A stretch of 44,518 nucleotides of DNA from Lachnospiraceae bacterium UBA3401 (GTDB taxonomy: Bacteria; Bacillota; Clostridia; Lachnospirales; Lachnospiraceae), in the NCBI GenBank assembly GCA_002358575.1, contig DEPD01000118.1, positions 52,353-96,870 of the forward strand, read 5' to 3'. The position numbers and the translations under genes were made by a program. Every line of letters begins with the position of its first letter. Positions within the stretch are counted from its first letter, which is position 1. The notes under the pieces are model-generated. The model had not been told where the DNA came from and ran no database searches. It saw nothing but the letters and a program-made list of their open reading frames with translations. Shown in pieces: positions 7,406 through 16,819 of this stretch.

Positions 7406-8749
7406 ATGAATGAACATGAATTAAAGGAAAAAATAGAAGAATTAGTCAGAGAATATTACCAAAAGGTACATAGAAAGGATGCGAATGACGGTTCTTTTGA
7501 AAAGATTCAATACTCGGGACGGGTTTATGATGATAGGGAAATGGTGAATCTGGTCGATGCAGCGTTAGAATTCTGGCTTACAGCAGGACACTATGTGGAT
7601 CAGTTTGAAAGAGGGCTTGCAAATTATCTGGATGTCAAACATTGCTCATTGACTAATTCCGGTTCATCGGCAAATCTCTGTGCATTTATGGCATTGACAT
7701 CGCCGAAGTTAGGAGAAAGAAGAATAAAAAAGGGGGATGAGGTGATTACCGTGGCAGCAACATTCCCGACTACGGTGACGCCCATCATTCAATATGGGGC
7801 TGTTCCCGTGTTTATTGATGTGACAATTCCACAATATAACATTGACATCACAAGACTGGAGGAGGCAAGGACGGATAAAACGAAAGCAGTATTCATAGCT
7901 CACACGTTAGGCAATCCTTTTGATTTGCAGTATATAAGGGAGTTTTGCGATAGATACCAGCTTTGGCTAATTGAAGATAACTGTGATGCGCTCGGGACAG
8001 AATATCTGTATAACGGTAAATGGTGCAAGACAGGTACGATAGGGGATTTGTCAACCTACAGTTTTTATCCGCCACATCATATAACGCTCGGAGAAGGCGG
8101 CGCGGTCTGTACAAATCATACGCAGTTATATCGTCTGGTCAATTCTTTCCGGGACTGGGGGAGGGACTGCTGGTGTCATTCCGGGGTTGATGACACATGT
8201 AAGCATCGATTTGCACAGCAGTTTGGAGAACTGCCGTATAGGTACGATCATAAATATGTGTACTCGCATTTCGGGTACAATTTGAAAGCGACCGATTTGC
8301 AGGCGTCTGTCGGATGCGCACAGCTGGAAAAGCTTCCGGGATTCGTGGAACAGCGAAAACAGAATTGGGCGTATCTGCGGGAAAAGCTGGACGGTGTGTC
8401 TGGGCAGATTATTTTACCGGAAAAAAATGAGAAGTCTGCTCCCAGCTGGTTTGGGTTTCTGATGACCGTGAGGGAAGAAGCAGATTTTACAAGGGATGAG
8501 ATTGTGCAGTTTCTGGAAAACAGGGGCATTCAGACGAGAAATCTCTTTTCGGGCAATTTTATCAAACATCCATGTTTTGACGAGATGCGCAGTAAAGGTG
8601 AGGGATACAGAGTGGTAGGAGAACTCGTAAATACCGATACAATCATGAGCGCATCCTTCTGGATAGGCGTCTATCCTGGAATGAATCAGCGAAAGTTAGA
8701 CTATATGATTGATTCGATAAAAGCATTCGTAGAAGAGAGGGGTAAGTAG
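7406..8749 (+). CDS. rfbH: CDP-4-keto-6-deoxy-D-glucose 3-dehydrase (E1)
   Basis: A 447-residue PLP and [2Fe-2S] enzyme of the DegT/DnrJ fold that removes the C3 hydroxyl of CDP-4-keto-6-deoxyglucose. Two diagnostic features are visible. The PLP-binding lysine of aminotransferases is replaced by histidine (SFYPPHHITLGEGG, His224). The iron-sulfur cysteines are present: Cys193, and Cys255-x-Cys257-x7-Cys265. Together these separate the dehydrase from ordinary sugar aminotransferases. rfbF and rfbG follow after a radical SAM gene. The usual reductase partner (E3, RfbI/AscD type) is not found in the window, so another electron source would be needed. Confidence 0.93.
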   Translation: MNEHELKEKIEELVREYYQKVHRKDANDGSFEKIQYSGRVYDDREMVNLVDAALEFWLTAGHYVDQFERGLANYLDVKHCSLTNSGSSANLCAFMALTSPKLGERRIKKGDEVITVAATFPTTVTPIIQYGAVPVFIDVTIPQYNIDITRLEEARTDKTKAVFIAHTLGNPFDLQYIREFCDRYQLWLIEDNCDALGTEYLYNGKWCKTGTIGDLSTYSFYPPHHITLGEGGAVCTNHTQLYRLVNSFRDWGRDCWCHSGVDDTCKHRFAQQFGELPYRYDHKYVYSHFGYNLKATDLQASVGCAQLEKLPGFVEQRKQNWAYLREKLDGVSGQIILPEKNEKSAPSWFGFLMTVREEADFTRDEIVQFLENRGIQTRNLFSGNFIKHPCFDEMRSKGEGYRVVGELVNTDTIMSASFWIGVYPGMNQRKLDYMIDSIKAFVEERGK

Positions 8750-8751
8750 AG

Positions 8752-9732
8752 ATGGGGAAAACACATCCATTAAGACCGTTTTATGATGTGATAGATACGG
8801 GGGAACCGAAAGAGAAGCAGGAAAGACTGCCGGATTTTCCACGGATTATAGAATTAGAGATAACAAACCACTGTAACTTTCAGTGTGTTATGTGTAAAAC
8901 CGGAAACGGGCAGGCAAAGCGCCACAGGGGATATATGTCGGAGGAAATCTATCAGAAACTCATTGATGAGCTTGCCGATATGGGAGGACGGACGGCAATT
9001 AAGTTTGTGGGACAAGGTGAACCGACCATGCACCCGCTGTTCCTTGCGTGGGTGAGGAAGGCAAAGGAAAAAGGGATTGTCTGTCATCTGACAAACAATG
9101 GAAGCATGATGAACGAACAGTTTATGTCAGAACTGATAGAGACGGGAATTGACTCTGTTAAGTTTTCTTTTCAGGGAGTTACAAGAGAAGGATATAAGCT
9201 GCTCCGTATCAGAGATGATTTTGAGGAGCTGCTTGAGAAAATTAGAAAGTTATATGAACGCAGAGGGGAACGCGAATATCCGTTTATTACAATTGGTACT
9301 TCTGTTTTAAGGGAGTCGCAGGAAGAAATTACTGCATTCCAGAGACGGTGTGAATCCATCTGCGATAAGACAGAGATTGGCATTACAACACTTGAATATA
9401 TTGACTTGGAGTTGATCAATGACGTAGGAAGAAGAGATGAAATGAAAGCTATAAAGCGGGAGCAGAAGGAGTGTTTAAGACGCTACCAGTGCTGCCATCA
9501 GATTTTTGATGTACTTACGCTGCACTGGAACGGGAATATATGTGCATGCTGCGCGGACAATGATGAAGTTATGGTATTAGGAAATATAAAGGATATGTCC
9601 CTAAAGGAATGCTGGGATTGCGAAAAGGAGAAAGGTTACCGGCAGATTCTGGCAGAGAGAAGATATGAGGAGTTGCCGTTGTGTAGAGACTGTTATGACA
9701 TATATGGCTGGACGTACAGCGAAAATAAATAA
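8752..9732 (+). CDS. Radical SAM/SPASM protein inside the CDP-sugar block
   Basis: A 326-residue radical SAM enzyme. The 4Fe-4S motif is CNFQCVMC in the first 50 residues, with a GQGEPTMHP region typical of the family. The C-terminal part has a SPASM-type cysteine set (CACCADNDE and LCRDCYD). GAGAGGGG precedes the ATG by a few bases. It is inserted between rfbH and rfbF, so it may act on a CDP-linked sugar or supply an unusual redox step; peptide modification is the alternative. The substrate cannot be read from the sequence. Confidence 0.85.
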   Translation: MGKTHPLRPFYDVIDTGEPKEKQERLPDFPRIIELEITNHCNFQCVMCKTGNGQAKRHRGYMSEEIYQKLIDELADMGGRTAIKFVGQGEPTMHPLFLAWVRKAKEKGIVCHLTNNGSMMNEQFMSELIETGIDSVKFSFQGVTREGYKLLRIRDDFEELLEKIRKLYERRGEREYPFITIGTSVLRESQEEITAFQRRCESICDKTEIGITTLEYIDLELINDVGRRDEMKAIKREQKECLRRYQCCHQIFDVLTLHWNGNICACCADNDEVMVLGNIKDMSLKECWDCEKEKGYRQILAERRYEELPLCRDCYDIYGWTYSENK

Positions 9733-9744
9733 CCGGAGATTAAA

Positions 9745-10527
9745 ATGAAAGTTGCGATTTTAGCGGGTGGAAAAGGTACAAGAATAAGTGAAGAGTCACA
9801 TTTAAAACCGAAACCTATGGTGGAGATTGGCGATATGCCGATTCTATGGCATATTATGAAAATTTATTCCTTTTACGGTTTTAACGAATTTATCATATGC
9901 TGTGGATATAAGGGGTACGTCATTAAAGAATTTTTTGCGGATTATTTTTTACATATGTCTGATGTGACGTTTGACTTTAATGATGACAATAAGATGCTCA
10001 TTCACAATAACAGGGTAGAGCCGTGGAAAGTGACCTTGGTAGATACCGGGAAAGAAGCCATGACGGGGGCACGGATTAACCGGATTAAGAGCTATCTTGG
10101 CGATGATGAGAAATTTATGCTCACCTACGGAGACGGCGTATCTGATGTGGATATACGAGAACTCTTAAAGTATCATGAGGAAAGTGGTAAGCTGGCAACG
10201 ATGACGGCGATACAGCCCACGGGAAAGTTTGGCGCCCTGAAAATATTGGATGACGGTGCAGTTACCGAATTTATGGAAAAGCCCAAAAGCGGGAATGGTG
10301 GCTGGATTAATGCCGGATTTATGGTTTTGGACAGGAAAGTTTTTGATTACCTGAATGATGATGAGCTGCTGGTTTTTGAGGAAAAACCCCTGAGCCAGCT
10401 GGCAAAGGATGGTCTGCTGGGAGCATATAAGCATCATGGTTTTTGGCATGCAATGGATACGATAAGGGACAGGGACACGCTAAATATGATGTGGAAAACA
10501 GGGAAAGCGCCATGGAAACTCTGGTAG
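9745..10527 (+). CDS. rfbF: Glucose-1-phosphate cytidylyltransferase
   Basis: A 260-residue nucleotidyltransferase that makes CDP-glucose from CTP and glucose 1-phosphate, the first step to CDP-dideoxy sugars. It starts MKVAILAGGKGTRISEES, then LKPKPMVEIGDMPILWHIM, which is the RfbF form of the signature. LTYGDGVSDVD carries the metal-binding Asp region, and the length is that of the family. GGAG precedes the ATG. Its end overlaps the start of rfbG by 16 bp, so the two are translationally coupled. Confidence 0.95.
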   Translation: MKVAILAGGKGTRISEESHLKPKPMVEIGDMPILWHIMKIYSFYGFNEFIICCGYKGYVIKEFFADYFLHMSDVTFDFNDDNKMLIHNNRVEPWKVTLVDTGKEAMTGARINRIKSYLGDDEKFMLTYGDGVSDVDIRELLKYHEESGKLATMTAIQPTGKFGALKILDDGAVTEFMEKPKSGNGGWINAGFMVLDRKVFDYLNDDELLVFEEKPLSQLAKDGLLGAYKHHGFWHAMDTIRDRDTLNMMWKTGKAPWKLW

Positions 10528-11606
10528 GTCAATCCAGAAGATTCTGGAAAAATAGAAAAGTGCTGGTTACGGGGCACACGGGATTTAAAGGCACATGGAT
10601 GAGCCTTATGCTGACAGAATTAGGGGCGGATGTATGCGGCTACTCCCTGCCGCTTGAGCCGGGGTGTTTTTATGAAAACGCAGGTGTGGCGGCGGTAAAG
10701 CACAATGAGGGCGACATATCGGATTATGAGTCTCTCAGTAAGGTGGTTATCGGTTTTGAACCGGAAATAATCATTCATCTGGCGTCCCATTCATCACTGG
10801 ACGGTTGTAATGAAAAGCCAGATTATATTTTGAGGACAAATATAGACGGGGTAATCAATGTTTTGGAGATTAGCAGACGTGTGGCGTCCGTAAAAAGCGT
10901 TTTAATCGTAACCAGCGATAAGTGTTACCGCAATATCGAATCGCAGATTCCCTATACAGAGACGGCAGAACTTGGTGGCGCAGACCCGTATTCGGTAAGC
11001 AAAGTCTGTCAGGAACTAGTCAGCCAATGCTATCGGAGCTTCTTTTTTGAAAAAAATAGGGGAAATGTGGCAGCGGCGACGGCACGAGCGAGCAATGTCA
11101 TAGGGATAGGGGATTACAATTTGACAAGGCTTATTCCCTATTTACTGGAGCAGTTCAAGACGGGGGAGAGAGCCATACTGAGAAATCCGAATGCTGTCAG
11201 ACCTTGGCAGTATGTGCTTGATGTGGTTTGGGGATATTTGCTGCTTGCGCAGAAATTATATGAAAACTGCGGTAAGGAATACGAATTTAGCGGGGCATAT
11301 AATTTTGGTCCCGGTGAGGACGGATTTAGGACTGTGGAGACACTTGTCGGGTGTATGACAAAATACTTTCCGAACGCGGCATATGAATTTGTCGGTGAGG
11401 GAAGGACTAAAGAAACACAAGTATTAAAGCTGGACAGTACAAAGGCAAGGCGTATGCTGGGCTGGAAACCTAAATATGGATTGGAAGATATGCTGTATGA
11501 GATTACGGATTTTGTCAAGAAAGAAAAACAGTCGGACAACATAAAGGAACTGAGCAGAGGGCTGGTACATAGGTACTTTGAAAAATTATGTCAGGATGTA
11601 GGTTAG
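10512..11606 (+). CDS. rfbG: CDP-glucose 4,6-dehydratase
   Basis: A 364-residue extended SDR that converts CDP-glucose to CDP-4-keto-6-deoxyglucose. The N-terminus VLVTGHTGFKGTWMS holds the NAD-binding glycine motif, and DPYSVSKVCQE holds the YxxxK pair. The ATG at 10512 is chosen because the protein then begins METLVGQSRRFWKNRKVLVTG, like known RfbG proteins; the longer frame only extends into rfbF. It directly supplies the substrate of RfbH. Confidence 0.94.
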   Translation: METLVGQSRRFWKNRKVLVTGHTGFKGTWMSLMLTELGADVCGYSLPLEPGCFYENAGVAAVKHNEGDISDYESLSKVVIGFEPEIIIHLASHSSLDGCNEKPDYILRTNIDGVINVLEISRRVASVKSVLIVTSDKCYRNIESQIPYTETAELGGADPYSVSKVCQELVSQCYRSFFFEKNRGNVAAATARASNVIGIGDYNLTRLIPYLLEQFKTGERAILRNPNAVRPWQYVLDVVWGYLLLAQKLYENCGKEYEFSGAYNFGPGEDGFRTVETLVGCMTKYFPNAAYEFVGEGRTKETQVLKLDSTKARRMLGWKPKYGLEDMLYEITDFVKKEKQSDNIKELSRGLVHRYFEKLCQDVG

Positions 11607-11607
11607 T

Positions 11608-12570
11608 ATGGAAAATATGTCGATGAAACTATACTATTCGATGAAACGCATCAGAATGGTAGAAAACTACATAGCGGACCATTATAACGGGGAAGTGCGT
11701 GAAATGCGTACACCTGTCCATCTGTGCGACGGACAGGAAGGAATTGCGGCAGGGATATGCGCAAACCTGAAAAAACAGGATGCGGTATTCGGTAACCATA
11801 GAAGTCATGGACACTACCTTGCTAAAGGCGGGGATTTGAATAAGATGGTGGCGGAGCTTCATAACAAAGAAACCGGCTGCTGCAGAGGTCGCGGCGGCTC
11901 TATGCACCTGATTGACAGGGAAAATGGGGTTGAGCTCACATCATCTATTGTGGCGGGGAATGTATCGATTGCGGTGGGATACGCTTTGGCGCAGAAAATG
12001 AAAAAGACTAAAGATATTTCGGTGGTTTTCTTTGGGGACGGAGCGTCCGAAGAAGGCTCTGTGTATGAAAGTATCTGTTATGCAAAAGTGAACAAACTGC
12101 CTGTTTTATTTGTCTGCGAAAACAACCTGTATTCTATTTCCACTCCTTTTTACGTCAGGGAACCCAATGCGGATATCTGTTCCAAGTTTGAGACGATTTT
12201 GCCGGCAGGCTTTGTTGATGGAAATGATGTGCTTGCGGTATATGAAAAAGCGCGTGAGTTAATAGGGCATATCCGAAACGGAGAAGGACCGTGTTTTCTG
12301 GAGTGCAAAACATACAGATACAGAAATCATCACAATACGGGAAATGGTGTGGACAATCGCTTTAGGACAGATAAGGAACTGGATTTATGGAAATCGAAAT
12401 GTCCCATTATGAAATTGGAAAAAAAGCTCGTGGCGGAAGGAACGCTGGGGAAAGAGGAAATTGACAGAATAGAGGACGGGATTCAAATGGAAATCGAATC
12501 GGCATTTTCGTATGCAAAGGAAAGTCCATGTCCCGATGCCGGTACATTATGTGAAGGAGTGTGGAATTAA
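11608..12570 (+). CDS. Thiamine-diphosphate E1 alpha-like subunit
   Basis: A 320-residue homologue of the alpha subunit of pyruvate/acetoin dehydrogenase E1. It has the ThDP and Mg binding block FFGDGASEEGSVYES ending in VCENN, plus the HRSHGHYLAKGGD region. The beta subunit follows. No lipoyl E2 or E3 gene is present, so a catabolic dehydrogenase complex is unlikely. E1-like pairs are known to transfer two-carbon acetyl units onto deoxysugars (for example in avilamycin eurekanate formation). Here the likely acceptor is a CDP-4-ketosugar made by the preceding genes. The specific role is an inference. Confidence 0.88.
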   Translation: MENMSMKLYYSMKRIRMVENYIADHYNGEVREMRTPVHLCDGQEGIAAGICANLKKQDAVFGNHRSHGHYLAKGGDLNKMVAELHNKETGCCRGRGGSMHLIDRENGVELTSSIVAGNVSIAVGYALAQKMKKTKDISVVFFGDGASEEGSVYESICYAKVNKLPVLFVCENNLYSISTPFYVREPNADICSKFETILPAGFVDGNDVLAVYEKARELIGHIRNGEGPCFLECKTYRYRNHHNTGNGVDNRFRTDKELDLWKSKCPIMKLEKKLVAEGTLGKEEIDRIEDGIQMEIESAFSYAKESPCPDAGTLCEGVWN

Positions 12571-12571
12571 A

Positions 12572-13621
12572 GTGCCTTGGACAAGAATAGACAGCAGTGA
12601 AATGTTGGACAGCGACCATATCTTAAAGGATATCAAAGGCAGGAAAATAACATATACGAAAGCAATCAGGGATGTGCTGGCGCAAGCGCTGCGGCTGGAT
12701 GAAAAAGTGTTTGTCATGGGTCAGGGAATCAATGACGAGGTAGGCATGTTTGGAGCGACAACAGACCTCTATAAAGAGTTTGGAGAAGACCGCGTATTTG
12801 ACACGCCATTGGCGGAGACAGGATTAACGGGTATAGCGGTCGGAGCGGCAATGGGGGGAATGAGACCTGTATACTGCCATAACAGACCAGATTTTTTAAT
12901 GCTGGCAATGGACCAGCTGATAAATCATGCTTCAAAATATAATTATATGTCAGGAGGAATATGCCCGATTCCTCTGGTGGTATGGGCGGTAACAGGACAG
13001 GGCTGGGGTTCGGCGGCGCAGCATTCACAAGCATTGCATGGACTGTTTATGCATGTGCCGGGAATCAAGATTATCATGCCGACTACGCCCTATGATGTGA
13101 AAGGACTGCTGCTGCAGGCAATCGCGGACAATAACCCGGTGCTCTTTTTGGACCATAGGAGGATACATAATCAAGTGGGGACCGTACCCGAAGAAATGTA
13201 TACAATCCCATTTGGGAAAGGTGTAGTGAGGAAGCAGGGGCGTGATATCACGATTCTGGGAATTTCTTCGATGGCATTGGAGGCGCTGCGGGCGGAAGAG
13301 ACTTTGCGCAGCAAAGGTATAGATGCGGAAATATTAGATTTGAGGACAATAAAGCCGTTAGACATAAATTTAATCATTACGTCGGTCAGGAAAACAGGAA
13401 GATTATTGATTGCCGATACCGGGTGGAAAACCGGCGGGATATCGGCGGAAATCAGTACGCTGGTATATGAACGGTTATATAGGAAGCTAAAAGCGCCTAT
13501 CGTGAGAGTTTCTTTGCCGGATGTACCGACGCCGGCGGCGTATACATTGGAGGACGCGTATTACAATGACGCCGCAGATATTGTGAGAGAAGCTGAAAAC
13601 TGTATGCGGAGCACTGTGTAA
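12572..13621 (+). CDS. Thiamine-diphosphate E1 beta-like (transketolase C-terminal) subunit
   Basis: A 349-residue partner of the preceding gene, with the pyrimidine-binding domain (FDTPLAETGLTGIAVGAAMGG, Glu of the LAE motif) and a C-terminal transketolase domain (LDLRTIKPLDINLI, then ADTGWKTGG). An in-frame ATG exists at 12512 inside the alpha gene, but GTG 12572, two bases after the alpha stop and preceded by AAGGAG, gives the usual beta-subunit start. Length and motifs look intact. It should form an alpha2beta2 enzyme with the preceding protein. Confidence 0.87.
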   Translation: MPWTRIDSSEMLDSDHILKDIKGRKITYTKAIRDVLAQALRLDEKVFVMGQGINDEVGMFGATTDLYKEFGEDRVFDTPLAETGLTGIAVGAAMGGMRPVYCHNRPDFLMLAMDQLINHASKYNYMSGGICPIPLVVWAVTGQGWGSAAQHSQALHGLFMHVPGIKIIMPTTPYDVKGLLLQAIADNNPVLFLDHRRIHNQVGTVPEEMYTIPFGKGVVRKQGRDITILGISSMALEALRAEETLRSKGIDAEILDLRTIKPLDINLIITSVRKTGRLLIADTGWKTGGISAEISTLVYERLYRKLKAPIVRVSLPDVPTPAAYTLEDAYYNDAADIVREAENCMRSTV

Positions 13622-13622
13622 T

Positions 13623-14543
13623 ATGATGAAAAGAGTGATAATAAGCGGTATATCGGGTTTTGTAGGGAATGCGGTCGCACGCAGATTGATAGCGGAAGGC
13701 ACAGAGGTGACAGGAGTTGTCAGGACTGGCGTAAAAGACAGTTCGGAAGCTTTCAGGCTGGAAGGGCTGGATGCTGAGCTGATTGAGTGCAATTTAAATG
13801 AAATGAGCTGTCTGCCGGGCAAAGTGGGAAAGAGGGGATTTGATGTTTTTTATCAGTTTGCATGGGACGGACTGACAAAGGAAACGCTGGATGATTATTT
13901 ATGCCAAATGGACAACGTAAAATGGATGGCAGAGACTGTGACTGCCGCTTCCGGGATGCAATGTAAAAAAGTGGTGGGAGCGGGCAGCATCACCCAGACG
14001 GAGTTATATACAAGAAAGGGCAGACAGTACACGGAAGACAAGCATAAATTTTACAGGGCGGCACAGCTGGCATCGGAAACTGTGTGCAGGGCAGTTGCGC
14101 GGAATATGGGCATTGAGTTTATCTGGCCCATTATAGTGAATATCTATGGAGAGGGTGAAACAAACCCGAGACTGATTAATTCTCTGATAAGTCATATGCT
14201 TAAAGAAACGCCATTTCCACTGAGTTCGGGCGAGCAGTTGTATGATTTCCTGCATGTAGAGGATGCGGCAAGGGCATTTTGTCTGATTGGCGAATATGGC
14301 AGGCGGGAATCACAGTATATATTGTCCAGCGGGAATCCCATGCCGCTTAGAGAGTATATTCTCAAGCTGAGGGATATCGTATCTCCGAAGTATCCGCTGG
14401 CGTTTTCATCCAAGAAGTTTTCCGGGTATGAGATAGAAAGAGAATGGTTTGACTTGACAGATTTGAAAAAAGATACAGGATTTGAGCCGCAAATATCATT
14501 TGAAACAGGGGTAAAAAGAATCTTGGAATGGATGGGAGCGTGA
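13623..14543 (+). CDS. NAD-dependent epimerase/dehydratase-like SDR lacking the catalytic lysine
   Basis: A 306-residue extended SDR. The Rossmann motif is ISGISGFVGNAVARRL. The usual Ser region is VVGAGSITQTE, but the YxxxK active site reads FYRAAQLASE, with Gln in place of Lys. It starts one base after the E1 beta stop. By position it could be the ketoreductase or epimerase that finishes the CDP-deoxysugar (as YerF does after YerE, or abequose and paratose synthases). The missing lysine means the activity is uncertain. There is no frame damage. Confidence 0.8.
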   Translation: MMKRVIISGISGFVGNAVARRLIAEGTEVTGVVRTGVKDSSEAFRLEGLDAELIECNLNEMSCLPGKVGKRGFDVFYQFAWDGLTKETLDDYLCQMDNVKWMAETVTAASGMQCKKVVGAGSITQTELYTRKGRQYTEDKHKFYRAAQLASETVCRAVARNMGIEFIWPIIVNIYGEGETNPRLINSLISHMLKETPFPLSSGEQLYDFLHVEDAARAFCLIGEYGRRESQYILSSGNPMPLREYILKLRDIVSPKYPLAFSSKKFSGYEIEREWFDLTDLKKDTGFEPQISFETGVKRILEWMGA

Positions 14544-14549
14544 AGTGGT

Positions 14550-15749
14550 ATGGCTGCAGATAGGGTAGGTGAAATATTCCGCAGATTCCGCACGGAGAGG
14601 GAAACGATAGAAATAACACTCGAGGATATGAAAAACAATCTTTGTGAATACATGCATTCTATCGTACTTTATGGCGCGGGGAGCGCAGGAATCGCGTTTT
14701 TGAAGTATCTTAGGGATGCAGGCATAGAGCCGGTTTACTTTTCTGACGGGGATTCCGAAAAATGGGGAAACACCTGTGAAAATCTGGAAATTATTCCACC
14801 CGGGGAAATTGTAGGTCGGGTCGGAGATAATGCTCTTGTGATTGTCACAATCAATACGGACGGAAAGAGTTATTGTAAAGATTTTAAAAAGGAATTGCTT
14901 GCGGACGGTCATCAGGGAGTACATAAAAGGCTGAGGGAATGCGGCTGTAAAAATATTATAGATTATACCTATTTCAGAAGATGTTATGCCTTGTTTCGGG
15001 GGGGGCGATATAATCTGCCGGCATGTACGGATGTTTATCTTATGATAGAAAATCAGGATAATATCAGGAAAGCGTATGACATGATACATGATGACAAGTC
15101 TCGAGAGGTTTTCTTGAAGATACTGGAGTTCAGGTTGATAACGGATGAAACGGATATACCAGTATATCCTGAAAAGGGGATGTATTTTGAATACGACCTG
15201 TTTCCCAAACTGCAGAATGAGGTGTTTATAGACTGCGGTGCCTGCGGTGGCAGCAGCCTGAAAGAGTTTTTGGAATATAATACCCATCAGTTTGGAAGAT
15301 ATTATGGAATTGAGCCCGACCCGGGAAATTATTGTAGACTGAAACAGTATATTGAGACATTGACAGGGGACGAACAGAGCAGAATCCATATCAGTAATAC
15401 GGCGGCGTACAGCCATACAGAGGGAACGCCTTTTTATGTGCTGGGTGGACCAGGGACTTTTCAGGCAGAGACAGGACCACAGAGTGTACCAACGGAAACG
15501 ATTGACCATATTCTGAACGGGGAGCGCGCCACCTATATCAAAATGAATATAGAGGGGTCTGAGATTCCGGCGCTGCGGGGTGCGGAGCGCACGATTAGAG
15601 AGTATATGCCCCGTCTGGGAATTATGGGATACCATAAAACAAGTGATTTCTGGGAGGTACCCTTGTTGATAAAGGAGTACGGTGAAGATTATCATATCAG
15701 TTTAAGGTCTTATATGAAAAATGTGGCTTTTACATATTATGCCTGTTAA
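14550..15749 (+). CDS. FkbM family methyltransferase with N-terminal Rossmann module
   Basis: A 399-residue two-domain protein. Residues ~35-130 form a small nucleotide-binding-like module (LYGAGSAGIAFLKYL, then VYFSDGDSEKWG). Residues ~220-390 are an FkbM SAM-dependent O-methyltransferase (FIDCGACGGSSLKEF, YYGIEPDPGNY, IKMNIEGSEIPALRGAE). It probably methylates a sugar hydroxyl of the glycan. A run of eight G residues at 14998-15005, between the two domains, could allow slipped-strand changes of frame. Related N-terminal modules occur in several other proteins of this operon. Confidence 0.88.
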   Translation: MAADRVGEIFRRFRTERETIEITLEDMKNNLCEYMHSIVLYGAGSAGIAFLKYLRDAGIEPVYFSDGDSEKWGNTCENLEIIPPGEIVGRVGDNALVIVTINTDGKSYCKDFKKELLADGHQGVHKRLRECGCKNIIDYTYFRRCYALFRGGRYNLPACTDVYLMIENQDNIRKAYDMIHDDKSREVFLKILEFRLITDETDIPVYPEKGMYFEYDLFPKLQNEVFIDCGACGGSSLKEFLEYNTHQFGRYYGIEPDPGNYCRLKQYIETLTGDEQSRIHISNTAAYSHTEGTPFYVLGGPGTFQAETGPQSVPTETIDHILNGERATYIKMNIEGSEIPALRGAERTIREYMPRLGIMGYHKTSDFWEVPLLIKEYGEDYHISLRSYMKNVAFTYYAC

Positions 15750-15772
15750 TAGGCGAATGGAGGAGTAAACAA

Positions 15773-16819
15773 TTGAGCGTGTTCTTTGATGAGCAGGAAT
15801 GCAATGCATTAGAAGACATAGGAGTTGAAAGCGGAACTTATTTCATTACGGGTGCGACAGGCTTTATCGGGCGTTATATTGTGTTGAGTCTTTTGCATAT
15901 GTGCAGACATGAAAATAACCGAATCTGGGTGATTGCATCTGTCAGAAACAGAAAAAAGGCGGAAGAAATCTATCAGGCGTACCTTCATGAACCGTATTTT
16001 GAAATTGTTGTGCAGGATATGACGACGCCTTACTATTTTGACGGAAACATAGATTATATGATTCATGCGGCGGTGAGAAAGCAGACAGCCGGGAATGATT
16101 CATTCTTTGTTTTTCAGGATAACATGTTTGGAACGAAAGAAATATTATATTTTGCGAAAGAAAAGAAAGTAAAAAAGATTGTGCTGGTCAGTACATGCAG
16201 TGTATATGGGGATTTATTGTTTCAGGGCATTACGGATGAAAGACATCTGGGCGGAAATGATTCCGTGAATACGAAACTGTGTTATGCTGAGAGCAAACGT
16301 GCGTCCGAGTATATGTTTGCATGCGGGCTAGAACAGATGTCGCTGCACGGAAGTATTGTGCGACTTTTTAGTGTATATGGTCCGGGAATGGATTTTAATT
16401 ATCCCAATGTGTTCGCGGATTTATTCAAACAAGCGATGCTCGGGGAAAAGATTACAATAAACGGTGCTGGCAAGGGTGTCAGGAATTTCAGTTATATCGG
16501 AGATGTAATATATGGAATATTTACGATACTGTACGCCGGAGAGAACAGGGGTGTATATAATGTCGGCAGCAAAAATGTGAATATTACGATATTAGAGCTG
16601 GCGGAGAAATTGAAAGAGAAATCGGGGCGTAGACTTGAAATAGAGGTAGGTAATCCGTCTGCTTATGGGAAAGAGACAATGCAGGTTGCGCAGTTGAACC
16701 AGATTGAGTCAATTGCAAAGCAGCCAGAAACAAGTATAGAAGAAGGAATAAAGAAAATGATTTCATTTTACAGTAATCATATGTATGCATTTAAAAATGT
16801 GGGGAGAGATTGTCTGTAA
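15773..16819 (+). CDS. NAD-dependent epimerase/dehydratase (extended SDR)
   Basis: A 348-residue nucleotide-sugar oxidoreductase. The glycine motif is FITGATGFIGRYIV, the Ser is in VLVSTCSVYGD, and the active pair is intact in CYAESKRASEY. VRLFSVYGPGMDF is the typical substrate-binding segment. The start is a TTG 8 nt after GGAGGAG. A 4-ketoreductase, epimerase or dehydratase acting on the CDP sugar is possible; it is a better candidate than the preceding SDR because its catalytic residues are complete. Confidence 0.87.
   Translation: MSVFFDEQECNALEDIGVESGTYFITGATGFIGRYIVLSLLHMCRHENNRIWVIASVRNRKKAEEIYQAYLHEPYFEIVVQDMTTPYYFDGNIDYMIHAAVRKQTAGNDSFFVFQDNMFGTKEILYFAKEKKVKKIVLVSTCSVYGDLLFQGITDERHLGGNDSVNTKLCYAESKRASEYMFACGLEQMSLHGSIVRLFSVYGPGMDFNYPNVFADLFKQAMLGEKITINGAGKGVRNFSYIGDVIYGIFTILYAGENRGVYNVGSKNVNITILELAEKLKEKSGRRLEIEVGNPSAYGKETMQVAQLNQIESIAKQPETSIEEGIKKMISFYSNHMYAFKNVGRDCL

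Noticed and set aside
11608..13621. A pyruvate or acetoin dehydrogenase operon
   Set aside because: No E2 (lipoyl) or E3 gene is nearby and the pair is embedded in a CDP-sugar block.
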